From Myxosarcina sp. GI1 (GTDB lineage Bacteria > Cyanobacteriota > Cyanobacteriia > Cyanobacteriales > Xenococcaceae), in assembly GCF_000756305.1 (NCBI RefSeq), contig NZ_JRFE01000035.1, forward strand, positions 438 to 55,407: a stretch of DNA of 54,970 bases. The letters are read 5' to 3'. A program made the translations under genes and the position numbers. Below, in pieces: positions 43,015 to 53,415 of this stretch. The stretch's first letter is position 1. Every line of letters starts with the position of its first letter. The notes under the pieces are model-generated. The model ran no database searches, was not told the origin of the DNA, and saw nothing but the letters and a program-made list of their open reading frames with translations.

Positions 43015-43767
43015 ATGTCACAAAAACTCTTAGAAAAAGTTGCACTTGTTACTGGCGGCACCAGCGGCATCGGTCTTGCCACTGCTAAACATTTTGTCGC
43101 CGAAGGTGCCTATGTTTTCATTACGGGTCGTCGTCAGACTGAACTCGATGCCGCTGTGAAAGAAATCGGTAAGAACGTTACTGGCATTCAGGGCGATGTC
43201 TCAAATCTGGCAGACCTCGACCGTCTTTACGCCACAATCGAGCAAGAGCAAGGTCACTTGGATATAATCTTTGCCAATGCTGGCGTTGGACAACCCATCC
43301 CGCTCAGATCGATTACCGAAGAACACTTTGACAAAACATTCAACACTAATGTCAAGGGTCTACTTTTCACTGTGCAGAAGGCACTGCCGCTATTACCAGA
43401 GGGTGCTTCCATCATCTTGAATGCCTCAACTGCTTCTATCAGAGGCATCCCAGCCTTCAGCGTTTATAGCGCTACCAAGGCTGCCGTGCGCTCGTTTGCC
43501 CGCAACTGGATACTCGACCTTAAAGAACGCAAAATTCGGGTGAATGCTATTAGTCCTGGCACGGTTCCGACTCCTGGTTACGATCGCTTTGGACTGAGTG
43601 ATGAGGAGTTACAGACATTCATAGATAGCGAAGCCATCAGTATCCCGCTGGGAAGAGTCGGCACGCCCGACGAGATCGCCAAAGCCGTTGTCTTTCTGGC
43701 TTCAGATGACAGCAGCTTTGTCAACGGCATTGAGCTATTTGTCGATGGTGGCATGGCACAAATCTAA
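43015..43767 (+). CDS. SDR-family oxidoreductase (copy 2)
   Basis: 250 residues from the ATG at 43015, matching copy 1 exactly in length; an in-frame ATG at 42925 would add a non-family extension. [24 protein letters not shown] and YSATK intact. Diverges from copy 1 mostly near residues 85-95 and 195-210, the substrate loop, suggesting changed specificity. Module D's single enzyme gene. Confidence 0.9.
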   Translation: MSQKLLEKVALVTGGTSGIGLATAKHFVAEGAYVFITGRRQTELDAAVKEIGKNVTGIQGDVSNLADLDRLYATIEQEQGHLDIIFANAGVGQPIPLRSITEEHFDKTFNTNVKGLLFTVQKALPLLPEGASIILNASTASIRGIPAFSVYSATKAAVRSFARNWILDLKERKIRVNAISPGTVPTPGYDRFGLSDEELQTFIDSEAISIPLGRVGTPDEIAKAVVFLASDDSSFVNGIELFVDGGMAQI

Positions 43768-44171
43768 ATGGGTGCTGTGTCCGAGTTTCTTTGCAGCTAA
43801 TGATTTGAGTCGTTATGCTTAATCGATCGAGAATTTCAAAAGTTTGACCAAGAAAAAAGACAAACTCATGCAACCGCAATTAAGTATCTAATAAATTATC
43901 AACCTCTGCCCAAAGTTGCCTATCACTTGCCGAACATAGCTATGAAGCGATTGCCATTTACAATCCTCAAGAGAGTAGATATAAGATGGCGTTGACAATT
44001 TCTCTTTAATCTATTTCTCTTCGCCTACAATTTTCTACTTCAAATCATTCAAGACTGAAAGACAACATTTGCAAGTCATCTTGAACTTTTATAGTCTTAA
44101 TGTCTTTCTTTTTATGATTTATTTTAAACTTTTACACTCTATTTTCTTTTTACAAATAGTCTCTGAGAATA
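43768..44171. other. Gap downstream of SDR copy 2
   Basis: The first ~60 bases (GAGTTTCTTTGCAGCTAATG) match sequence after SDR copy 1, so the duplication extends past the stop. Bases 43818-43995 form an ATG-less open frame with no recognised family. Nothing else found. Confidence 0.4.
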
Positions 44172-45980
44172 ATGAAATTGTCATTATGCCAAGTTAAATT
44201 ACGCGCTTTTAATTTTATTAGCAAATGCTATTTTCCGCGCGCTTGGTACAAACAATATAAATTTTTACGTACTTATTTTTTAATCTTAATCTGCTGTAGC
44301 TTTATCTTAACCACCTCGATTTTACCCGCAGTGAGTGCGGATCGCTTGGCTTTTAACTACGGAATTTTTGGCGAGTTTTACATTTCTGTTGCCGATCTAG
44401 AAACATTTGCCCAAGAAGTTAAGATTACTCCTAAGTTCAATTATTATGCCAAGCGTGTTAGCCCAGAAAATTTAGCAAAGTTGAGATATTTATTAAATCA
44501 TAGCTTTGATGTCAATCGAGTCAATGCAAATGTTTTTCTTAACTTACCTATTGGTAAAGAATTAATTAAGGAAATTGCTAAAATCATCAATTCTCCTACT
44601 AAGGTAAGCTTGCCTGCTCTGAAAGCCTCGCTGATTTTAGCTGCCAACAAATCGCAAGGAGGACTAAAGGTGCTAGATGTTTTGCGTCTTTATAGTACTA
44701 AGACTCTAAAGCTAAACATCGATCGGATTATTGAAGCGGTTGATGAAGCTAACAAAATTTTAGTAGATACAGAAAAGGTATTTCAGATCTTAGAAAATGA
44801 AGAAATCGCCAAGGCAGAATATGTTAATTCTTTAGAGCTTAATTCTTTAGTAGATTTAAGTCAAGCTGATACAAAAAAATGGCATCGAGAGTTTTTGACA
44901 ATCGAACCCAACCAAAATCAAGTTACTGCTTACATTAGCAATCGCCGAATTCAGGGAGTAGTTTACTTACCTGTGGATTCCCACCAACCTGCGCCGTTAA
45001 TTGTAATTGCTCCAGGATTAAACACTAATTGGCAAGAGTTTGGATATATTGCCAGACATTTGGCTTCTTATGGTTTTGGGGTAGCGACTTTAAATTTTCC
45101 TGGGACTAATGCTACACGAGTTAATGCTGTTTTAAATAAGTTAGATACACCGCCATCGGATAATGAATGGATCGAACAGCCGAAAATAATTACTCTGTTG
45201 CTAGATGAAATAGAACAAAAATCCCAAAACGATCGCCTGTGGCAAAACAAGCTCGATTTGCAAAAGGTTGGTGTTATCGGTCAATCTTTAGGAGGCTATA
45301 CTTCATTGGCGATCGCAGGAGCTAAGGTAAACTGGCAGCAGGTGCAGAGAAAGTGTGCCCAATGGAGAAGTCGCGAACAAATTAATCTTAATCCCGCAGT
45401 ATACTGGCAGTGTCAGAGTAGTACTGCAACTCCACCTAATACGGATTTATCTGATTCGAGAATTATCGCAGCGATCGCGATTAATCCTGTAAGTAATCCT
45501 ATATTCGATCGAGCTGGAATGAATCGATTAAAAGTTCCTTTAGCGATTGTGGCTGGAGATAAAGATTTGTTTGCACCTGCTTTAGACGAACAGCTCAAGC
45601 CATTTACCTGGCTGTCAGACAGCCAAAAATATTTAGTTTTGGTTAAAAATAGTACTCATTTTTCCTTTATTGACGAACAAGACACAAATAATGCTAATGC
45701 CGAATTATCTTCACAGATAGAAGATTTGCATTTGGCATTAGCTCGTTCGTATCTTAAGTTTTTGAGCGTGGCTTTTTTTCAAACTTATGTAGCCCAACAA
45801 CAAGAGTTTAGCAACTATTTAACTGACTCTTATGCCAAAACAGTGAGCAAAGAACAACTTCCTTTGACTATAATCCGTTCTTTAAATAGCGATAAGCTTT
45901 CGGACAGGGCTTTCGCCCAAACGCGCGCCAGCGCGCTAAGACGCTTTGCGTCTGTGCTTCGCTACGTGTCCCAGAATTGA
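44172..45980 (+). CDS. DUF1400-type alpha/beta hydrolase, exported
   Basis: 602 residues. A hydrophobic N-terminal segment (FLILICCSFILTTSILPAVSA) suggests export. Residues ~55-190 match the cyanobacterial DUF1400 module (LAFNYGIFGEFYISVADLETFA). The hydrolase part has APGLNTNWQEFGYIARHLAS, VIGQSLGGYTSLA (Ser nucleophile) and AGDKDLFAP plus STHFSFID. The final ~25 residues are encoded by a mini-hairpin array (45901-45973), so the native C-terminus was overwritten but the catalytic residues were kept. Preceded by AT-rich sequence. Confidence 0.85.
   Translation: MKLSLCQVKLRAFNFISKCYFPRAWYKQYKFLRTYFLILICCSFILTTSILPAVSADRLAFNYGIFGEFYISVADLETFAQEVKITPKFNYYAKRVSPENLAKLRYLLNHSFDVNRVNANVFLNLPIGKELIKEIAKIINSPTKVSLPALKASLILAANKSQGGLKVLDVLRLYSTKTLKLNIDRIIEAVDEANKILVDTEKVFQILENEEIAKAEYVNSLELNSLVDLSQADTKKWHREFLTIEPNQNQVTAYISNRRIQGVVYLPVDSHQPAPLIVIAPGLNTNWQEFGYIARHLASYGFGVATLNFPGTNATRVNAVLNKLDTPPSDNEWIEQPKIITLLLDEIEQKSQNDRLWQNKLDLQKVGVIGQSLGGYTSLAIAGAKVNWQQVQRKCAQWRSREQINLNPAVYWQCQSSTATPPNTDLSDSRIIAAIAINPVSNPIFDRAGMNRLKVPLAIVAGDKDLFAPALDEQLKPFTWLSDSQKYLVLVKNSTHFSFIDEQDTNNANAELSSQIEDLHLALARSYLKFLSVAFFQTYVAQQQEFSNYLTDSYAKTVSKEQLPLTIIRSLNSDKLSDRAFAQTRASALRRFASVLRYVSQN
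45901..45973. repeat. Mini-hairpin array at DUF1400 hydrolase 3' end
   Basis: GGGC-TTTC-GCCC, GCGCGC-CA-GCGCGC and AGACGC-TTT-GCGTCT in tandem. It supplies the last residues and stop region of the gene. Confidence 0.65.
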
Positions 45981-46170
45981 TTGCGGAACAATATTAGGTA
46001 GTGTAGTAAAGATGTGAAAGCGATTAAAATATCTTGTTGAGAAGCAGTGTGTATTTGATTTATCTTTGCCATAATCGCTCTATATTTAATTGTTGCATCG
46101 AGCTTTGAGAGAATTAAGACTGATGCAAGACCTTTGAATTTTTGACATCCACTGTTTTGTAAGGACTACA

Positions 46171-46232
46171 TTTGGCTATGACTACGATACTTTTGCAGCA
46201 ATTTGAACGTCTATTAATAGAGATGCAAGATG
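46171..46232 (+). pseudogene. Alpha/beta hydrolase internal fragment
   Basis: TTTGGCTATGACTACGATAC and the following bases decode FGYDYDTFAAI, matching FGYDYNTFAADLNVLMTKL of the 27024 gene (residues 70-80), then decay. The remainder of the 45981-46297 gap shows no gene. It shows that module pieces reach the kinase gene. Confidence 0.55.
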
Positions 46233-46297
46233 TGGGGCAAATGATATAATATACTGTGGGAAAAGGTTGACAATACTTCACTGAAAGAGAGTTTAAT

Positions 46298-49200
46298 GTG
46301 ATTGCCCTACCCGGAGTCGCCATTCACAGCAAAATCTATGAGAGTCCGACTTCTCTATTGTATCGGGGGGTTAGAGAGCAAGATAATTGTGCAGTAGTTG
46401 CTAAAGTTCTCAAGCAGAATTATCCTTCTATTCAAGAATTAACTCGTTATCGACAAGAATATGAAATTACCTGTTCTCTTAATATTGAAGGTGTAGTAAA
46501 AGCTTACAGCCAGCAGGATTATGAGCGATCGCTCGTCATCTTTCTAGAAGATTTTGGTGGGGAATCTTTAGAGTACTGGATAGGGCAGAAATATGATTTC
46601 TGCCCCATGCTTTTATCAACGTTTCTAGAGCTGGCGAGCGCCATTACTGATACTCTAGGCAAAATCCATGCGGCTCATGTCATCCATAAAGATATTAATC
46701 CTGGCAATATTGTCTTTAATCCGGGGACTGGCGTTGTCAAAATCATTGATTTTGGCATTGCCACTCGCTTCAGTCGCACCAATCCCACATTCAAAAATCT
46801 CTATCTTCTAGAAGGAACCCCCGCCTATTTGTCGCCAGAGCAAACCGGGCGAATGAACCGGATGCTCGACTATCGCACCGACTTTTATTCATTGGGTGCA
46901 ACCTTCTACGAACTGTTGACGGGACAATTGCCGTTTCCCACCAGCGATCTCCTGGAACTAGTTCACTGTCACATTGCTACACCGCCGATTCCCCCGCATG
47001 AATTGAATGCTACGATTCCCCAACCTGTTTCAAACCTGATTTTGAAACTGATGGCAAAAAATGCAGAGGATCGTTATCAAAGTGCCTGGGGCATCAAAGC
47101 AGATCTAGAGCGCTGTGCCCAACAACTGGCAGAAATGGGGCAGATTAACGCTATGTCGTTGGGACTGCAAGATGTTTCCGAGCAGTTCCGCATTCCTCAA
47201 AAACTGTATGGGCGAGAAGCGGAGATTGCAGCATTATGGGTGGCGTTTGACAGGGTGGCAGAGAGTAAGGCAGTCCGTGAAATGATGCTGGTCTCTGGTT
47301 ACGCTGGCGTTGGCAAAACAGCATTGGTACAGGAACTCTTTAAACCGATCGCCGCAAAGCACGGCTATTTTATCTGGGGTAAATTTGACCAATTTCGGCG
47401 CAATATTCCCTACAGCGCGATCGTCGATGCTCTGCAAAAATTAGTGCTGCAACTATTGGGCGAACCCAATGAACAGGTGGAAGTATGGCGATCGCGTTTA
47501 CTCAGTGCTCTGGGCAGCAATGGACAAATCATCATTGATGTCATCCCCGAAGTTGAGTTAATCATTGGCAAGCAACCACCTGTGCCCGAAGTTGGAGCAA
47601 CAGAAGCACAAAATCGCTTCAATCTCACGTTTCAAAGATTTGTGCGGGCGTTTTGTACAAAAGAGCATCCCCTGGTCATTTTTTTAGACGATCTGCAGTG
47701 GATCGACTCTGCGACGTTGAAGCTAATCGAACTCATCTTGCTTGATGAGCAGATTCAGTATCTGTTTTTGATCGGAGCCTACCGAGATAACAAACTGACT
47801 CCAATGCATCCATTGGTCTTAACACTAGAGAGCATGCGAAACCAGGGAGCAGTACTTCAGGAAATCACCCTGGCTCCCTTAACGCTGGAACCGTTGACTC
47901 AACTGGTGGCTGAGACATTACATCGCAATCGTGATACCGTTCGTTCCTTAGCCCAAGTCGTGTTGCGGAAAACCGAGGGAAATCCTTTCTTTGTTGGTGA
48001 ATTTTTGAAGCTGCTGCATAGCGAAAACTTGTTAACCTTTGATGCCCAACAGTTGAGTTGGCAGTGGAACCTAGCTGAGATTGAAGCTCAAGATATCACC
48101 GATAATGTGGTGGAGTTGCTGCTGCGTCAGTTGCAGAAGTTGTCGGAAGCAACACAGCAAGTTCTCTCCATCGCCGCTTGTACTGGGGCTGAATTTGATT
48201 TAGAGACATTGGCGATCGTTTGCGAAAAATCGCCGAAAGCAATTTTTCAGGATTTATTAGCAGCGATCCAAGCAGGATTAATTCAACCTCTGTCTGACTT
48301 GGACGAAGACTTGTTGGTTCAAGAATATAAGTTTCTGCACGATCGCGTTCAGCAAGCGGCTTATGCTTTGATTGATGAATCGCAGAAACAGGTTGTTCAT
48401 CTCCAAATCGGTCACAATTTGCTCGAAAAAACTTCACCAGAGCAACGGTCCGATCGGTTGTTTGAAATCATCGATCATCTCAATCAAGGACTTGAGCTAG
48501 TCACTACTCGATCGGAACAAACTGAAATTGCTAGATTGAATTTAATGGCAGGTCAGAAAGCAAAGGCAGCAACGGCTTATGAAGCAGCTTTTAAGTATTT
48601 TACTACAGGGATTCAACTCTTTAATTCAGAGAGTTGGCAGAGTGAGTACGATCTCACCTTAGCGCTGTACTCAGAAGCAGCAGAAGCGGCGTATCTCAAG
48701 GGTTGCTTTGATGAGATGGAACAGTTGGTGGAAGTGGTACTCGGTCGTGCCAAAACAGTGGTTGACAAAGTTCAAGTTTACGATAGCAGCATTCAAAGAT
48801 ATTTGTCACAGGGCAACCTGAAAGAAGCACTCAAAATTGGCTTGGAGGCGCTGAAGCTCCTAGGAGTGATTTTACCAGAAGATCAAAGTGAGTTAGATGT
48901 TCTAGGCGGATTGGAGTCAACGTCGGTACTACTTGCTGAACGAGAAATTGAAGACTTGATTAATTTACCAGAGATGACTGCACCAGAACCGCTAGCAGCA
49001 ATGTCAATCCTAGCGAATATAGGGTCTGCTGCATTCATAGCATCACCAGCACTTGTGATACTGATTGCTTGCAAAATGGTGAATTTATCAATCAACTACG
49101 GCAATGCTACCTGGTCACCACTGGGCTGTGCTGGCTACGGGTTTGTTCTATGTGGAGTTGTTCGAGACATTGAACTCGGCTATAAATTTGGTCAATTGGC

Positions 49201-52200
49201 TCTTAGCTTGGCGGAACGATTGAATACCAAAAAAGGCAAGGTTAAAGCATTACACATATTTAGTTACCATGTTATGCAATGGAAAGTACATCTTAGGGAG
49301 ACGATACCACTGCTAGTTGAGGCTTATCAAGAAGGAGTGGAAGCCGGAGACTTTGAAATCGCTAGTTATGTTGCATATACCGTGTGCCACCACTCGTTTT
49401 TTGTCGGTGAGGAACTCACCCAACTGGAACAGAAAATGGCAACCTACAGCAAAGCGGTTGCTCGAATCAGACGGGAAAGCCCCTCGACTTGGATTGCGAT
49501 AGTGTGGCAGACCACTCTTAATTTGTTAGATAGGGCTGAGAATTCCAGCCGCTTAGTTGGTCGGGTTTTTAATGAAGAGGAGGCGTTACCACACGCTATT
49601 GCAGTTAAAGATGGAATTGCAATTCAAATACTCTATTTGCACAAAGTCATGTTGTGTTATCTATTTGGAGAACACCATCAAGCTGTACAGACTGCTATTT
49701 TGGCAAGGCGACATTTTGAAGAAGCGTCGGCAGTAAAGCTTTTACCTGTATTCTGTTTTTATCATTCTCTGGCGCTTTTGAGTCTATCGCTCGATGCTTC
49801 AAACTCTGAAAAAGCCGCTTGGCTAAACTGTGTTAACACCAACCAAGAAAAGATGCAAAAATGGGCGAGTCATGCCCCAATGAATTATCTACATAAATCT
49901 CATTTAGTCGAAGCAGAGAAAGCGCGAGTCTTAGGGCAATTCTTTAAGGCTGAGGAACTTTACGAACGAGCGATCGCAGGTGCTGCTGAAACTGAGTATA
50001 TCCAGGAAGAAGCATTAGCTTATGAGTTAGCGGCTAAACATTATCTAGCGCGAGGTCGCGAAAAAATTGCTCAAACATACATAAAAGAAGCGCACTATTG
50101 CTACGATCGCTGGGGCGCAACTGCTAAAGTTAAAGACTTAGAAAAACGCTATCCACAGTTCTTTTTTCAGTCGTCTAGAGCCGCTTCCACATCAATTCCT
50201 GTTACTGCTGAAACTATCTCTAATCCCTTCCATACTGATTTCGATTTAGCAGCAGTAATGAAAGCTTCACAGGCGATTTCTCGTGAAATTGAACTGAAGC
50301 AATTGCTGCGATCGCTGATGCAAATTTTAATTGAGAATGCTGGCGCACAAATCGGATATTTGATTTTAGAAAACTCAGGAGAATGGTCAATTGAAGCGGC
50401 TTGTGAACTCAATGCCGATGAGAATGCTTGCGCGACTCAGGTGTTACAGTCTATTCCAATTGCCGATCGACTGCCAGAATCAATCATTCAATATGTGATT
50501 CGGACTCTGAAACCTGTCGCCTTAAATGATGCAACTCGTGAAGGTACTTTTATTAATGAGCCATACATTCAACAGAACCAGCCTCAATCTATTTTCTGTT
50601 TGCCACTGCTGAATCAAGCCAAGCTGGTCGGTATATTGTATTTAGAAAATCGGTTAGCAATCGGAGTATTTACACCAGAGCGATCGCAGGTCTTGCAGCT
50701 ATTGTCAACTCAAGCAGCGATCGCCATCGAAAATGCCAAGCTTTACTCAGAACTGCAGGCTAAGGAAAGCAAGATCGCCCAGTTCCTCGAAGCGATTCCG
50801 GTGGGTATTGGGATCGTGGATGCGGCGGGTTGCCCTTACTATGCCAACCAATGCGGCAATCAACTCCTGGGCAAAGAAACTGATACTTCTATAGCACCGG
50901 AGCAGATCTCAGAGGCTTATCAACTTTATGTAGCAGGAACGGATCGAATCTATCCAGCGGAGAGCTTGCCTGCTGTGCGGGCATTAAGGGGCGAACGCAC
51001 TAGGACTGAAGATATAGAAATTCGTCGAGATCGTGTCTCAATTCTACTTGAGGCACGGGGAACACCCGTTTTCGATCGCCAGGGCAATATCACTTATGCG
51101 ATCGCTACCTTTCAGGACATTACAGAGCGCAAACAAGCCGAGAAACTCCTAGCTGACTACAACTGCACTTTAGAGCAACAGGTCGCAGAACGAACTGCTG
51201 CATTACAACGAAGCGAAGCCAAGTTCCGAACTATCTTTGAAAACTCGCAGGTTGGCATCTACCGCACTCGCCTCTCTGATGGATTAATTCTCGAAGCCAA
51301 TCAACGCTTTGCCGATCTGTTTGGCTTTGATTCACCCGATGAAATGATTGGGTTTGAGCATACTGTAAACTACTATGTAAATCCCAACGTTCGCCAACAA
51401 GCCATTGAGATGATGAAGCGGGATGGGGAAGTGCGAAGCTTTGAAGTCCAGATACGAAAACGAGATGGAACATTGCTTTGGGGACTTTTCTCTTCTCGTC
51501 TGAATGTTGCTGATGAATGTGTAGAAGGAGTGGTTGCAGATATTAGCGAACAGCAAACTGCGCTACACGAACGCAAACAAGCACAAGTAGCCTTACAAGC
51601 CTCAGAGTCAAAGCTACGGACTCTAATTGAGGCAATTCCCGATCCATTATTTGTACTGACTGCTGAAGGGCAATTCCTTGAAATAATCGCACAGGAACCA
51701 AATCTACTATGGCACCCCTTTGAGGAGATGATTGGTAAAACCATGCACCAACTCGGAAAGGAACAAGCCGATGAATTTCTAAGTTATATTCAGCAGGTGC
51801 TGAGAACCCAACAAATCCTCACGGTCGAGTACAGTGCCTTTCTAAATGGACGAGAAGCCTGGTTTTCGGCTCGCATTGCCCCAATCAATCACGACCGGGT
51901 GATTTGGCTAACGCGAGATATTACGGCGCAAAAGCAAGCAGAAGCAGCCTCGATTTTAGAAGAGCGTAACCGCATGGCACGCGAAATTCACGATACCCTT
52001 GCTCAGGCGTTTACAGGCATTCTGGCTCAAGTAGGAGCGGCAAACCAGGTACTAACGGATGATTTAGAAGCAACTCAAGCACATCTAGACCTGATCAAAG
52101 AACTGGCGCGAACTGGACTGACTGAAGCGCGGCGATCGGTCGTCGCGCTCCGTCCTCAGCTTTTGGAGGAGGGCAATTTACAGAGTGCTCTTCATCGTCT

Positions 52201-52564
52201 TATCGCTCAAATCAGAACTGCCGCATTGGATGCCACTTTATACTATGAGATCGAGGGGGCAATGTATGCTCTACCGACTGAAGTAGAGAGTAACCTACTG
52301 CGGATTGGGCAGGAAGCCTTAACCAATGCGATTAGACATGCCAATGCTGACGAAATTCGTGTGGATCTGCTCTACGATCGCGAGCGATTTTGCTTGCGGG
52401 TGAAAGACAATGGTCAGGGCTTTGGAGTTGGGAGTATTCCCTGCTCGGAGGGTTTTGGCTTACTCGGCATGAGCGAACGGGCAGAGCGCATCGGCGCACA
52501 ACTCACGATTAGGAGTCAACCTGGACAAGGAACAGAGATTATTGTCACCGTCAATCGGGAGTAG
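46298..52564 (+). CDS. Giant multi-domain sensor kinase (Ser/Thr kinase-AAA-GAF-PAS-HisKA_3)
   Basis: 2088 residues, GTG start with GAAAGAGAG upstream. Order: protein-kinase domain (KDINPGN catalytic loop at 131-137, IIDFGIAT, GTPAYLSPEQTGRMNR); AAA-type ATPase with Walker A GYAGVGKT 334-341 and Walker B VIFLDDLQWID 460-470; long helical/TPR-like region; GAF (~1310-1450); three PAS regions (~1490-1870); dimerisation helix with His1898 in EIHDTLAQ; HATPase (EALTNAIRHANAD, DNGQGFG). This is a cyanobacterial multi-sensor architecture with both Ser/Thr kinase and NarL-type histidine kinase modules. It ends 4 bases before its response regulator. Ligands unknown. Confidence 0.9.
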   Translation: MIALPGVAIHSKIYESPTSLLYRGVREQDNCAVVAKVLKQNYPSIQELTRYRQEYEITCSLNIEGVVKAYSQQDYERSLVIFLEDFGGESLEYWIGQKYDFCPMLLSTFLELASAITDTLGKIHAAHVIHKDINPGNIVFNPGTGVVKIIDFGIATRFSRTNPTFKNLYLLEGTPAYLSPEQTGRMNRMLDYRTDFYSLGATFYELLTGQLPFPTSDLLELVHCHIATPPIPPHELNATIPQPVSNLILKLMAKNAEDRYQSAWGIKADLERCAQQLAEMGQINAMSLGLQDVSEQFRIPQKLYGREAEIAALWVAFDRVAESKAVREMMLVSGYAGVGKTALVQELFKPIAAKHGYFIWGKFDQFRRNIPYSAIVDALQKLVLQLLGEPNEQVEVWRSRLLSALGSNGQIIIDVIPEVELIIGKQPPVPEVGATEAQNRFNLTFQRFVRAFCTKEHPLVIFLDDLQWIDSATLKLIELILLDEQIQYLFLIGAYRDNKLTPMHPLVLTLESMRNQGAVLQEITLAPLTLEPLTQLVAETLHRNRDTVRSLAQVVLRKTEGNPFFVGEFLKLLHSENLLTFDAQQLSWQWNLAEIEAQDITDNVVELLLRQLQKLSEATQQVLSIAACTGAEFDLETLAIVCEKSPKAIFQDLLAAIQAGLIQPLSDLDEDLLVQEYKFLHDRVQQAAYALIDESQKQVVHLQIGHNLLEKTSPEQRSDRLFEIIDHLNQGLELVTTRSEQTEIARLNLMAGQKAKAATAYEAAFKYFTTGIQLFNSESWQSEYDLTLALYSEAAEAAYLKGCFDEMEQLVEVVLGRAKTVVDKVQVYDSSIQRYLSQGNLKEALKIGLEALKLLGVILPEDQSELDVLGGLESTSVLLAEREIEDLINLPEMTAPEPLAAMSILANIGSAAFIASPALVILIACKMVNLSINYGNATWSPLGCAGYGFVLCGVVRDIELGYKFGQLALSLAERLNTKKGKVKALHIFSYHVMQWKVHLRETIPLLVEAYQEGVEAGDFEIASYVAYTVCHHSFFVGEELTQLEQKMATYSKAVARIRRESPSTWIAIVWQTTLNLLDRAENSSRLVGRVFNEEEALPHAIAVKDGIAIQILYLHKVMLCYLFGEHHQAVQTAILARRHFEEASAVKLLPVFCFYHSLALLSLSLDASNSEKAAWLNCVNTNQEKMQKWASHAPMNYLHKSHLVEAEKARVLGQFFKAEELYERAIAGAAETEYIQEEALAYELAAKHYLARGREKIAQTYIKEAHYCYDRWGATAKVKDLEKRYPQFFFQSSRAASTSIPVTAETISNPFHTDFDLAAVMKASQAISREIELKQLLRSLMQILIENAGAQIGYLILENSGEWSIEAACELNADENACATQVLQSIPIADRLPESIIQYVIRTLKPVALNDATREGTFINEPYIQQNQPQSIFCLPLLNQAKLVGILYLENRLAIGVFTPERSQVLQLLSTQAAIAIENAKLYSELQAKESKIAQFLEAIPVGIGIVDAAGCPYYANQCGNQLLGKETDTSIAPEQISEAYQLYVAGTDRIYPAESLPAVRALRGERTRTEDIEIRRDRVSILLEARGTPVFDRQGNITYAIATFQDITERKQAEKLLADYNCTLEQQVAERTAALQRSEAKFRTIFENSQVGIYRTRLSDGLILEANQRFADLFGFDSPDEMIGFEHTVNYYVNPNVRQQAIEMMKRDGEVRSFEVQIRKRDGTLLWGLFSSRLNVADECVEGVVADISEQQTALHERKQAQVALQASESKLRTLIEAIPDPLFVLTAEGQFLEIIAQEPNLLWHPFEEMIGKTMHQLGKEQADEFLSYIQQVLRTQQILTVEYSAFLNGREAWFSARIAPINHDRVIWLTRDITAQKQAEAASILEERNRMAREIHDTLAQAFTGILAQVGAANQVLTDDLEATQAHLDLIKELARTGLTEARRSVVALRPQLLEEGNLQSALHRLIAQIRTAALDATLYYEIEGAMYALPTEVESNLLRIGQEALTNAIRHANADEIRVDLLYDRERFCLRVKDNGQGFGVGSIPCSEGFGLLGMSERAERIGAQLTIRSQPGQGTEIIVTVNRE

Positions 52565-52568
52565 CGCA

Positions 52569-53198
52569 ATGAGCCAAACCACAACCATTCGAGTTCTGAT
52601 TGCGGACGATCATGCCATTTTTCGACAAGGATTAGCCACGATTATTAACCGTAACCCAGAGATGCAGGTGATTGCCCAAGCTGAAAATGGGGAACAAGCG
52701 ATCGCGCTATTTGAGGAACACCAACCGGATGTCACGCTCATGGATCTGCGAATGCCTGAAGTAGAAGGAGTTGCCGCCATCGGTGCCATTCGTGCTGCCG
52801 CTAAATCTGCTCGGATTATTGTACTGACAACATATGATAGCGATGAAGATATCTATCGGGGATTGCAGGCAGGCGCAAAAGGATACCTGTTAAAAGAAAC
52901 TGAACCTGACGAGCTTCTAAATGCTATTCGCACCGTTCATCGGGGGCAGCAGTATATTCCGCCTAATGTAGGAGCAAAGTTGGCAGAGCGCCTCAGTAAT
53001 CCAGAACTGAGTGAAAGAGAACTAGAAGTACTCCGCTCACTGGCTCAGGGGATGAGTAATGCCGAGATTGCGGCAGCTTTGAGTATTAGTGAAGGCACGG
53101 TTAAATCTCATGTTAATCGGATTTTGAATAAATTAGATGTGAGCGATCGCACCCAAGCTGTGATTGTTGCCGTTAAACGCGGCATTGTCTGTTTGTAG
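52569..53198 (+). CDS. NarL/FixJ-family response regulator
   Basis: 209 residues from the ATG at 52569 (an ATG at 52542 inside the kinase gene is less likely). Receiver: VLIADDHAIFRQGLA with the acidic pocket, TLMDLRMPEVEG containing the phosphoacceptor Asp, and K in GAKGYLLKE. LuxR-type HTH: LSERELEVLRSLAQGMSNAEIAAALSISEGTVKSHVNRIL. Four bases after the kinase stop, so the cognate pair. Targets unknown; the neighbouring enzyme modules are candidates. Confidence 0.92.
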   Translation: MSQTTTIRVLIADDHAIFRQGLATIINRNPEMQVIAQAENGEQAIALFEEHQPDVTLMDLRMPEVEGVAAIGAIRAAAKSARIIVLTTYDSDEDIYRGLQAGAKGYLLKETEPDELLNAIRTVHRGQQYIPPNVGAKLAERLSNPELSERELEVLRSLAQGMSNAEIAAALSISEGTVKSHVNRILNKLDVSDRTQAVIVAVKRGIVCL

Positions 53199-53415
53199 AT
53201 CTTTTGATTGAAATCGGATTCTAACTTGAGTTAGAGCCTACCTTCTATTTTAAGAAGAAGCGGCTGCTCCATCAAATTACAGTGTAAAAATTTTAACTCA
53301 CTGTAGACGACAACTAAAAGTAAATTACCTATATTAAATTTATGTAAATCGTACGGGAGTAAATGGATTGAGCAAGTTAATTACAAGGTTCTGTGTTTGA
53401 TGCAGATGTAAAAAG

